From: Deltaproteobacteria bacterium
GTDB taxonomy: Bacteria; Desulfobacterota; Desulfarculia; Adiutricales; Adiutricaceae
Direction: 5' to 3'
Length of the DNA stretch: 5,236 nt
Assembly: GCA_031278795.1 (NCBI GenBank)
Contig: JAITJT010000193.1
Span: 1 to 5,236, forward strand
A program made the position numbers and the translations under genes. Shown here in pieces: positions 1 to 5,236 of the stretch. Each line of letters starts with the position of its first letter. Positions within the stretch are counted from its first letter, which is position 1. The notes beneath the pieces are model-generated. The model did not search any database. It saw nothing but the letters and a program-made list of their open reading frames with translations, and was not told where the DNA came from.

Positions 1-1190
1 GGCATGTTGAGGGGGTCACCGTCGTTGTTGTTCTCGGAATCCGGCGTGGGCTGAGGCATGCCCGTGGGCTCCTCGCTCTTGGGTGGCTCAGGTGGGGTCT
101 CGGCTTTGGGCTCCTCAGGTGTCTCCGGTGGGGTCTCGGGCGCTAATGGCTCCTCCGGGGGTGTCTCGGGCGCTTTGGGTTCCTCCGGAGTGTCTAGGGG
201 CGGATCCCCTTCCACTTTGGCGTCCTCCTGGGCCGTGGGAAGCTCGCCCGCGGGCGCGCCATCCACCACGGTACCGTCGCCAGCGTAGCTACCACCGCCC
301 CTAGCCACCAAGGTGTCGTCGTCATCGGGGATCTCCAGGGGCTTACCTTCCTGGGTAAGAGGGGCCTGGGGGGCTCCCGGGTCTCTGGGGATGGGGCAGG
401 CCTCCAGTTCTTCACTATAGCGGTCGCGGAGGCTAAAGAGCTTATCCTGCAAGCCTCGCTGGGCCTCTAGATCCACCTGGGGGAGGGGTACCATCCAGGG
501 AAGGAGCTTCAAGAACCATAGGAGTAAAAAGAGTAGGAGGAGGGGAAGTAAAAGAGCCAAAAGCGGCCCTAAGAAGAAGAGGCAGCCGCGTCTTCTGGGA
601 ATGAGCCCCACTGGAGGTGGCGGGGTCAGGGGCTGTTGCCAGGTGGGACCCTGGGAGATAGGTTGGATTGGGGCCTTGGGTACCGGAGGTGGGGCTGCGA
701 GGAAGGTTCCGGTGCCTTCGGTCAATTCGCCCGACATGCGGGTGGCGTCACCGTCCTGGGCGTCCGCGCCCCAGTTGGTGGCGATTAGCCTGTCACCCAC
801 CATGAAGAGCTTGAAGCTGTCCCGGGTCTCCACTATCTGCTCCACGCATTTGCCGGCGTAGATGCGGTTGGCTGACTGGGACTTTGCGAGTTTTGCGGCT
901 AGCTCCTTGAGGTTTTCGATATTCTCATCTAGGAGGGAGATGGCCTTGGTCTTCTCCTCTGGTGTTAGCTCGTCAAAGGGCCTGGCCTCACCCGGGATAG
1001 GTGGGTACCACTTGACCACTCCTTCCCTCTGGATAAACTCTGGCTCGGACAGGATGGAGGGGCTTCCCTCCGGTAGCTCGCGCTCCAGAAGGCTCTGGAG
1101 CAGATTGTACTTGTCGATGACAGTGGTGCCATCTATGGCTTTGAGCCTTAGATCCTGGAGCTTGGATATGGATAAAGGTGTCCTGGACAT
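1..1190 (-). CDS. SrfA-like membrane protein with Pro-rich repeats (cut by window edge)
   Basis: This reading frame is open from an ATG at 1190 to the left edge: 396 codons are visible, no stop is reached, and the C-terminus lies outside. An in-frame TAA upstream makes this the first possible ATG, and a GAGGA box sits 3 bases before it. Residues 1-145 resemble, from memory, the N-terminal region of SrfA proteins from srfABC loci: WYPP at 61-64, then a helical stretch, then VGDRLIATNWG at 131-141, matching that family's W-Y-x-P and V-x-D/K-x-x-x-x-x-W-G spacing. A Pro-rich linker follows (about 165-198), then basic RRR at 199-201, a very hydrophobic membrane helix (about 203-230), a short coil (239-264) ending in Cys265-Pro, an acidic patch (289-292) and Glu/Pro/Thr repeats (336-367). 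I infer a cytoplasmic N-terminus and a periplasmic C-terminal part. The stop of the protease gene is 35 bases upstream, so the two probably share a transcript. The biochemical role is unknown; the SrfA match is moderate. Confidence 0.72.
   Translation of the reverse strand, partial: MSRTPLSISKLQDLRLKAIDGTTVIDKYNLLQSLLERELPEGSPSILSEPEFIQREGVVKWYPPIPGEARPFDELTPEEKTKAISLLDENIENLKELAAKLAKSQSANRIYAGKCVEQIVETRDSFKLFMVGDRLIATNWGADAQDGDATRMSGELTEGTGTFLAAPPPVPKAPIQPISQGPTWQQPLTPPPPVGLIPRRRGCLFFLGPLLALLLPLLLLFLLLWFLKLLPWMVPLPQVDLEAQRGLQDKLFSLRDRYSEELEACPIPRDPGAPQAPLTQEGKPLEIPDDDDTLVARGGGSYAGDGTVVDGAPAGELPTAQEDAKVEGDPPLDTPEEPKAPETPPEEPLAPETPPETPEEPKAETPPEPPKSEEPTGMPQPTPDSENNNDGDPLNM
90..185 (-). repeat. 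Degenerate Pro/Glu/Thr 10-residue repeats within the SrfA-like gene
   Basis: Residues 336-367 of the SrfA-like protein consist of near-copies of a 10-residue unit: EEPKAPETPP, EEPLAPETPP, then after an extra ETP the shortened EEPKAETPP, trailing into EPPKSEEP. The DNA is correspondingly repetitive. Such Pro/Glu-rich tracts usually form stiff extended spacers, for example holding a distal domain away from the membrane. The copy number may vary between strains by slippage. Confidence 0.85.
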
Positions 1191-1225
1191 TGGTCCTCGT
1201 GGATTAGCTTTAATTTAACTCGTAT

Positions 1226-2278
1226 TTAACTAGCGCTCTGGAAGCTTATGTGCTTTTGGTTGAGGAAATCTATGATGGAGTTACTGCCCTGGGCCACCTG
1301 GCTCTGGGCGTTGGAGTCCGGCTCCACGTTTATCCAGGTGTTAATGCCCACCACGTTGCCGCTGGCGTTGACCAAGGGGCCTCCGCTGTTGCCGCTGGCG
1401 AGCTGCGCCGTGTGGTTTACAATGTTTGCTCCCTTGGAGTCCTGCACCACCGAGACCACGCCTTCCGAGTAGACTATCTCCGGCACGGTGCTTAAGTTAC
1501 CGGAGAGCATCTCCTGGAACTTGGGGTCAGAGGCGATGATGAAGCCCGGATAGCCCCAGGCGGCCACTCGGTCGGTCTTTTTAGGTTCGCTCTGGCTAAT
1601 CTTAAGTACCCCGTGCTGGCCCGGGTCATCCTCTAGCTCTATTACTGCTAGATCCTGCTGGTAACCCACCCCGTAGCCCTTGTCGGTGTAGGCCACCAAT
1701 TTGGCCCTACGCCCCTTCTGGAGGGCCTTGTTGTTGACCAATATATCGTCGCCCTGGCCCTTACCCAGGGCCGACTCCACCACGTGGCGGTTGGTTAGTA
1801 TCTGGCGCTCGTTTATGAAGAAGCCGGTTCCGGAGGTGGTCTCGCTCATTACAAAGACCGTGGCGCTTTCAATGTTTTCACCAATGTCCGGGTACTCGGG
1901 CTCCACGTTCTCCATGGGCTTGAGGCCAGAGCCCTCTGGCGGGGTGATGGGCCTAAAGAGAGGAATGGAGTCCTCAATGGGCGCGGCCGCGCAGACATCT
2001 CCCTGGAGAGCGTTTGTGTAGCGCTCTATCTCGGTTTCCAAAACCCTCACGTTTTCCCTCTGGAGCTCGCCTAGGTTCATCTCGGCCAGGGCCTGCCTCT
2101 CTAAGAGCTTGGGATAGAAGAACTTGTAGAAGACCAACCCCAGGATTATGGCTAGTATCAGCCCAATTAAGAAGCCTGCGAGATAGAACTTGGCGTTGGA
2201 TTCCTTTTGCGGCTGGCTCAGGGGCGGCTGGGCTAAGCCCTGGTTGTTGTAGGGATTCATGGTGGTAGCGTCTGCCAT
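1226..2278 (-). CDS. Membrane-anchored trypsin-like serine protease
   Basis: A 350-residue protein of the chymotrypsin/trypsin fold, closest in style to bacterial S1C-type peptidases. Residues 1-30 are polar and Pro/Gln/Asn-rich (cytoplasmic tail); 31-54 form a strong transmembrane helix; 57-95 form a charged coil ending in Cys96; a Pro-rich linker follows to about 130; the protease domain occupies about 137-340. The triad is visible: His165 in LTNRHVV, Asp209 in QQDLAVIEL and Ser298 in GNSGGPLVN. The oxyanion-hole glycine context is intact, so the enzyme should be active. No PDZ domain follows, unlike DegP or DegS; the protein ends soon after the protease fold. The ATG start at 2278 has a TAAGGAG box 5 bases upstream. 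The topology puts the protease in the periplasm, tethered to the inner membrane. It precedes the SrfA-like gene by 35 bases and is probably cotranscribed. The substrate is unknown; processing of a partner from the same locus is an inference. Confidence 0.95.
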   Translation of the reverse strand: MADATTMNPYNNQGLAQPPLSQPQKESNAKFYLAGFLIGLILAIILGLVFYKFFYPKLLERQALAEMNLGELQRENVRVLETEIERYTNALQGDVCAAAPIEDSIPLFRPITPPEGSGLKPMENVEPEYPDIGENIESATVFVMSETTSGTGFFINERQILTNRHVVESALGKGQGDDILVNNKALQKGRRAKLVAYTDKGYGVGYQQDLAVIELEDDPGQHGVLKISQSEPKKTDRVAAWGYPGFIIASDPKFQEMLSGNLSTVPEIVYSEGVVSVVQDSKGANIVNHTAQLASGNSGGPLVNASGNVVGINTWINVEPDSNAQSQVAQGSNSIIDFLNQKHISFQSAS

Positions 2279-2367
2279 GGTCGCTCCTTAGAAATTGAGG
2301 GTTTGTGGCCCGTAAGACCGGGGGCTAGGGCTTGGTGAACCCGGCGCCCCCTCATGCCCCGTGTTCA

Positions 2368-2396
2368 ATTAATGTTCTTGTTTCAAGATTTTTAAA
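2368..2396 (-). promoter_or_regulatory. Possible sigma-70-like promoter for the protease operon
   Basis: On the minus strand a TTTAAA box (2391-2396) and an ATTAAT box (2368-2373) are separated by 17 bases. Each matches the consensus at 4 of 6 positions, so the promoter would be weak alone. Transcription would start near 2361, leaving a leader of about 80 bases before the protease ATG. The placement just downstream of two inverted repeats would suit activator-dependent use. In such AT-rich DNA a chance match is quite possible. Confidence 0.25.
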
Positions 2397-2398
2397 GC

Positions 2399-2414
2399 TT
2401 TTACTTTAGTAAAA
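2399..2414. promoter_or_regulatory. Inverted repeat 1, possible operator
   Basis: A perfect inverted repeat TTTTACT-TT-AGTAAAA (7-bp arms, 2-base spacer). It abuts the -35-like box of the proposed protease promoter, so a dimeric regulator bound here would be close to RNA polymerase. A short AT-rich palindrome can arise by chance; its position beside a second perfect repeat raises interest. Confidence 0.45.
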
Positions 2415-2428
2415 ATGACGACACTCTA

Positions 2429-2445
2429 TTCCGGAGAATCCGGAA
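2429..2445. promoter_or_regulatory. Inverted repeat 2, possible operator or hairpin
   Basis: A perfect inverted repeat TTCCGGA-GAA-TCCGGAA (7-bp arms, 3-base spacer), GC-richer than its surroundings. No T tract follows on either strand, so it is not a typical terminator. Its centre lies about 30 bp from that of inverted repeat 1, close to three helical turns, so both would face the same side of the DNA. The two arm sequences differ, so two different regulators, or one as an operator and the other as an RNA hairpin, are possible. Confidence 0.5.
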
Positions 2446-2487
2446 AGGGTTATCCGCTATCTTGTTGGCTTATGCTGTTATGTTAAT

Positions 2488-2555
2488 GCTTTTTGGGAAT
2501 AGCTTTTTGGGAATAACTTTTTAGGAATAGCTTAAAGGAATTACTTTTGGGAAAA
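2488..2555. repeat. Five-unit imperfect 14-bp tandem repeat
   Basis: Two exact copies of GCTTTTTGGGAATA (2488-2501, 2502-2515) are followed by ACTTTTTAGGAATA (2516-2529), GCTTAAAGGAATT (2530-2542) and ACTTTTGGGAAAA (2543-2555). The invariant parts are the CTT start and the GGAA core. Spacing is 14, 14, 14 and 13 bp. The array lies about 210 bases upstream of the protease start in non-coding DNA. It could be a cluster of protein-binding sites (iterons or an upstream activating array) or simply a slippage product that has diverged. Confidence 0.85.
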
Positions 2556-2736
2556 AAACAGTAGAAGGCTCGCTTATGTTAGCAAATTTAAGGCCTGCGA
2601 TCAAGAAAATATCATCTCTTTGGGTTAGATTATATAAATTCAGATTTTATATAAACAATAATGATAAAATCACTAAATTTTATTATTATTCCTGAAAAGA
2701 AAAAATTGTTCCTTGTCCATAAATCCCCTAAGCTTT

Positions 2737-2761
2737 AAAAAAATGGCCCCGCGGCTTTTTT
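2737..2761 (-). terminator. Possible terminator: GC core between A7 and T6 tracts
   Basis: Seven A's, a GC core (GCC-CCGC-GGC can pair with a 4-base loop) and six T's make a short hairpin that would carry a U tract on either strand. On the minus strand it could end the lipoprotein transcript about 180 bases past its stop codon. The GC stem is only 3 bp with a small bulge before the A/T pairing, so strength is doubtful. Confidence 0.35.
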
Positions 2762-2794
2762 AAACGCGAAAAAACACGAGAATCATAAATGTTC

Positions 2795-2842
2795 CAGAGG
2801 GCTCCCGCCCATATGGGTCCGTGGGAGGAAGCTGTTTTTTTT
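2795..2842 (+). terminator. Nested hairpin followed by T8 on the plus strand
   Basis: CTCCC (2802-2806) pairs with GGGAG (2823-2827), enclosing the palindrome CCCATATGGG (2808-2817). Beyond an internal loop, CAG (2795-2797) can pair with CTG (2832-2834), and eight T's follow (2835-2842). This has the form of an intrinsic terminator for plus-strand transcription, yet no plus-strand gene lies to its left in the window. It may end an unannotated small RNA or an antisense transcript, or be a palindromic binding site. Confidence 0.35.
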
Positions 2843-2939
2843 AGGCGCGCGTCAATAAAAAAACCGGGGGCCATAGGAATACGCGAATTACGCGGGTAAT
2901 TTAGGCGTACATTCGCCGAAAGACGAGGTTAAGCTAGCC

Positions 2940-3803
2940 TTAGCCTTGAGTTTTGAAATCGGTGGAGGCCAGGTACTCGATGAGTTGCTGAATGTTGTTT
3001 TTGACCAATTGATAAAAACCCTCGGATTGTACTAACACAGTATCTAATATCTGATCGGTTACTTCAGCCTGGGTGACGACCTCCTTGTTCTTGTCCAGTT
3101 TCTGGCCGTAGCTTCTGGTGCGGCTGGCGTTGGGCTTGTCCACGGTTCTCGCTACCTCGGCCTTCTGAACTTCTTCAAACTGCTTGATGTTGGCCACAGA
3201 TGCGTCCTTGTAGTACTGGAGTATTTCCTTGGCGTCCACGGTTCCGTCGCGGATCTCGGTCACCCTTTCCTTCATCTCCTCTTTGGACATCTTTCCAGCT
3301 TTGTAGTCTTTTTCAAGTTGCTTGTAGGCATTGCTGTAACAGTTGGCCGTGATCCTGGCGGAGCTCACCGCCTTGTTGAGGGTGCTGTAGTCCTCGTCCA
3401 TGTACTGGGCGTAGGTAGCGAAACGCTCCTCTTGGTTTTTGGCCTGGACCTCGGATGTGACTATGTAGGCGACCGAGGCGCCCACGACGGCTCCGGCCGC
3501 GGCGCCTATCAAGATGTTCTCGGTCTTACCGGTGAGAGCTCCGGCCAAGGCGCCAGCCAAGGCGCCGCCCACCGCCCCTTGGGCGATCCTGGCGGAGAGC
3601 TGCTTGGCCTCTTCTCTTAGGGTGGAGATGGGCTCATAGCACTGGGGATAGTGCTTGACCACCACGGTCTGCTTGCCCAGGCCCCGGGCCCCGCAGCCAA
3701 CCGCGAAGAAAGCGAGGAGCACGATGAGCGTGGTAATTTTTAGGATTGTAGCGGGACTCGTGGTGAGTCGGGAATTTTCGCTAAAAAGACATGAATTTTT
3801 CAT
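2940..3803 (-). CDS. Glycine-zipper probable lipoprotein
   Basis: A 287-residue exported protein of unknown function, starting at the ATG at 3803. Residues 1-22 are a rather long polar/basic leader; 20-35 are hydrophobic; AVGC at 34-37 is an imperfect lipobox (Ala at -3), so Cys37 is the likely lipidated residue and the mature part would sit in the periplasm on a membrane. Residues 76-113 are a Gly/Ala run with repeated GxxxG spacing, split by a short GKTEN turn, typical of two-helix glycine-zipper segments that insert in or pack against membranes. Residues 120-285 are charged and helical, probably coiled coil. Cys56 and Cys155 could form a disulphide. A TTG start 13 codons upstream is open but has no good ribosome site. 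The same-strand downstream gene is the protease, 661 bases away, so it is probably a separate transcript. A lipoprotein partner of the protease/SrfA-like pair is possible but not shown. Confidence 0.85.
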   Translation of the reverse strand: MKNSCLFSENSRLTTSPATILKITTLIVLLAFFAVGCGARGLGKQTVVVKHYPQCYEPISTLREEAKQLSARIAQGAVGGALAGALAGALTGKTENILIGAAAGAVVGASVAYIVTSEVQAKNQEERFATYAQYMDEDYSTLNKAVSSARITANCYSNAYKQLEKDYKAGKMSKEEMKERVTEIRDGTVDAKEILQYYKDASVANIKQFEEVQKAEVARTVDKPNASRTRSYGQKLDKNKEVVTQAEVTDQILDTVLVQSEGFYQLVKNNIQQLIEYLASTDFKTQG

Positions 3804-3806
3804 ATT

Positions 3807-3816
3807 GATCACCTTT
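3807..3816 (-). promoter_or_regulatory. Strong ribosome binding site fixing the lipoprotein start
   Basis: On the minus strand AAAGGTGATC precedes the ATG at 3803. GGTGATC is the exact continuation of the canonical anti-Shine-Dalgarno complement, with AGGTG about 6 bases from the ATG. This favours the 287-residue start over the upstream TTG at 3842. Confidence 0.8.
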
Positions 3817-3870
3817 GTTGAAAAAATAAATTGAAGAGTCAAAACAAGAGATATTTACACACAATAAACA

Positions 3871-3898
3871 TATATAGCTAAAATAGTTAAAAATTGAA
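3871..3898 (-). promoter_or_regulatory. Possible promoter of the lipoprotein gene
   Basis: A TATATA box (3871-3876) lies 16 bases from TTCAAT (3893-3898) on the minus strand, which would give a leader of about 60 bases. The -35 match is poor, and the surrounding AT-rich DNA offers many similar boxes, so this is only a candidate. Confidence 0.22.
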
Positions 3899-4342
3899 TA
3901 GAATTAAAGCATTTCGTAAGTGCGGAAAAAATTTATTTTCGTTATATTGTTAGACTTACTATGAAACTGAAGGAATAATAATTTGTAAAAACATGAATTT
4001 AATACGGTACATGGACGTTCTGATGAGAGCGAAAGGCGCGATTTAGGGCACAATCTTTAAATATTGGAAATGTTACCGCTATTACAGGGTAAGGGGTATA
4101 TTAAAAAAACTACACGCCATAAGACCTCAATAAAAAAAGTATCGAACAACTTGTCTTGGAATAAAAAATCCTGGAAAAAAGTACTTTGTAGTGTCTCGTA
4201 TTTTTTTAATTTTTAGTGGACCAATTATTTTAGTTACTTTTTGATATTTTAGCGAGCGATAATAATATATTCTTGGTTTAGATATTTCTTTAAGATAAGG
4301 ATTTTTATAGTCAGTAGTAGTAAAGTCATGATTAGATATCAG
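3899..4342. other. AT-rich spacer, no gene recognised
   Basis: This stretch is AT-rich with many homopolymer runs. Past the TAA at 4343 the last transposase frame reads on without a stop for about 71 codons, to a TGA at 4127-4129. The implied peptide (Tyr/Lys/Ile-rich) does not resemble the usual C-terminal half of the transposase family, so I cannot tell whether it is more decayed transposase or chance. No tRNA, convincing hairpin terminator or insertion-sequence end was seen. Confidence 0.55.
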
Positions 4343-5040
4343 TTAGTTCAAAACTTTTCGATTTCCATCAGAACATAAATATGCGTTGGTTTTTTTATCA
4401 GCGGAGCTAAGTTTTATTTTTTCGCGAAAAAATGTTTTGTCACAATCCTTGACGAAATATCCGGGACTTTCAATATCTAAGCCGTCTTCCTTGAAAATAT
4501 TTTTGTCATCTTCCCTCATTTTGCTTATATAGCCTATCCGCTCTGAATTTAAATATGCCAAGTTTTTTTGAGGGTATTTTCAGCATCTATCAAAGCTAAT
4601 TTTATATTATATGACCGCAATGTTTCAATTATATAGCTTAATATAGATATATTTATTATATTACCAGTAACAATCAGAAAATATGGAGGAATCTTATTTT
4701 TTAGATCGATTACATAAACTATTCTTTTTTTTGTATTTATATCTACATAATTTAGATATAAATTAAAGCATTTTCTATAAAAATCATCTTGACCTATCTC
4801 TTTTAAAAAATTAGCTATGGAGCTTTCGGACATATGTGCCTTAGGGTAGAGCAGCTTGGCGTAAGATTTTTTAAACCAAAGGGTATCCTCTATAGTTTGT
4901 TTGAGTGGGTTTGAGTGAGCCTATAAGCTAAGAGAGCGTTTAAAGAATCACTTAACTCGGGAGCTAATTGGTGGAGAACAGAGTCAAATTTTGTCCTAAT
5001 GAGAATTTCTTCATAGACTCACATGTTTCCATATTCGAGC
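4343..5040 (-). pseudogene. Decayed IS4-superfamily (DDE) transposase
   Basis: Family-like segments appear in order across changing frames. Segment one (about 5040-4890) reads EYGNM, a TGA stop (5019-5021), then VYEEILIRTKFDSVLHQL and a run including LNALLAYRL. Segment two (about 4920-4549) reads EDTLWFKKSYAKLLYPKAH, then SSIANFLKEIG, IPPYFLIVTGNI and KLALIDA. Segment three (about 4575-4343) reads YPQKNLAYLNSERIGYISKM and later NAYLCSDG. These follow, from memory, the family order 'W..SYAK.LYPKA.L....IS.FL..IG', 'LPIYFRYVPGNI.D.STL', 'LDAGYYS..NI..L'. Asp in LIDA would be the second catalytic Asp. Segments two and three join by a one-base deletion near 4577-4580; segments one and two are also out of frame. 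The region carrying the first catalytic Asp seems absent, and the C-terminal half with the catalytic Glu is not recognised. No inverted-repeat ends or target duplication were seen. The enzyme is surely inactive; the exact IS family is uncertain. Confidence 0.72.
4899..4917. repeat. 9-bp direct repeat with 10-bp period at a transposase frameshift
   Basis: GTTTGAGTG occurs at 4899-4907 and again at 4909-4917, separated by one G. It sits where the transposase remnant changes frame between its first and second segments. Removing one 10-bp period does not by itself restore the frame; another small indel is needed. Confidence 0.75.
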
Positions 5041-5236
5041 GTATATCTTTGTGGCCAATGGAGGCCAAAATTATAATCAAGCCTCAAGGTAACGCCATAT
5101 TGGACGGGTGGAATTTAAAATTGATGACTTAGTACTAAAAAGGCTAACAATTTCTGGGCTTAAGTTTAGGGAAAGTTACTTTAAAAAAATATTTTAATAA
5201 AGCATGGTGAAAATTAAAAATACTAATATGCGAAAA
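5041..5236. other. AT-rich flank, nothing assigned
   Basis: The minus-strand frame of the first transposase segment stays open for some codons to the right (to about 5118), but the peptide does not match the family's N-terminus with any confidence. No insertion-sequence end, RNA gene or promoter was recognised. Confidence 0.5.

Larger units (their letters stand above)
2279..2939. other. Long structured spacer between the lipoprotein and protease genes
   Basis: This 661-base spacer has no credible open reading frame on either strand. The part nearest the protease (2279-2350) is GC-rich and would be its 5' leader; a CCGGG/CCCGG pair there could fold. The rest is AT-rich and holds inverted repeats, a 14-bp tandem repeat, a nested hairpin and GC cores between A and T tracts, all listed separately. 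Between 2556 and 2736 I see only AT-rich sequence with no recognisable element. Confidence 0.7.

Noticed and set aside
58..1218. Several plus-strand open frames opposite the SrfA-like gene
   Set aside because: They are antisense shadows of a continuous minus-strand frame with clear protein features; their peptides are low-complexity Gly/Ser or Arg/Pro and have no domains.
1248..2268. Plus-strand open frames opposite the protease gene
   Set aside because: The minus strand encodes a complete protease with all catalytic motifs, so these are antisense by-products.
2499..2555. CRISPR array
   Set aside because: The units are contiguous 13-14-bp repeats with no spacers, and no cas gene is present.
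2881..2917. CGCG-AATTA-CGCG and GGCG-TACATT-CGCC as a terminator just after the lipoprotein stop
   Set aside because: Each stem is only 4 bp and no T tract follows directly on the minus strand.
3318..3620. 100-codon plus-strand frame inside the lipoprotein gene
   Set aside because: It is the antisense of the Gly/Ala-rich zipper, which naturally yields open frames; no ribosome site or domain supports it.
4015..4045. CTGATGAG...CGAAA, which resembles a hammerhead ribozyme core on the plus strand
   Set aside because: Only two bases separate the closing G and C, so stem II cannot form normally. No downstream or upstream segment complementary to the bases after GAAA is followed by the required U-H cleavage site.
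4343..4833. Two separate small hypothetical genes of 72 and 94 codons
   Set aside because: They overlap, the first begins at TTG without a ribosome site, and joined across a one-base shift they read as one transposase segment.

Overview
The window looks like a fragment of a Gram-negative, proteobacteria-like chromosome. All three intact or edge-cut genes lie on the minus strand. One encodes a probable lipoprotein with a glycine zipper, and two encode single-pass membrane proteins with large parts predicted outside the inner membrane. The coding DNA is GC-rich, while the spacers and the right-hand third are strikingly AT-rich and hold a decayed transposase gene. That mix fits a genome under erosion, as in many host-associated bacteria, but the species cannot be named from this sequence.

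Layout, read right to left in the direction of transcription. Positions 5040-4343 hold a broken IS4-superfamily (DDE) transposase with frameshifts, a stop and an apparent internal deletion. Positions 4342-3804 are an AT-rich spacer with no gene I can support. Positions 3803-2940 encode a 287-residue glycine-zipper probable lipoprotein; its start is fixed by a near-perfect ribosome binding site. Positions 2939-2279 form a 661-base gap unusually full of structure: GC cores between A and T tracts, a nested hairpin, a five-unit 14-bp tandem repeat, and two perfect inverted repeats next to a weak promoter candidate. Positions 2278-1226 encode a membrane-anchored trypsin-like serine protease with a full catalytic triad. 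After a 35-base gap, 1190-1 encodes a protein that runs off the left edge. Its N-terminus resembles the SrfA family of the srfABC loci, and it continues with a transmembrane segment, a short coil and a Pro/Glu/Thr-rich repeat region.

The protease and the SrfA-like gene look like one operon. Both products share the plan 'cytoplasmic tail, transmembrane helix, short coil ending in a Cys, Pro-rich linker', which suggests they act together at the inner membrane and in the periplasm. The glycine-zipper protein upstream could be a further envelope partner, but it has its own leader and is separated by a likely control region. The function of SrfA-type loci is poorly understood, so the protease pairing is the most promising lead here.
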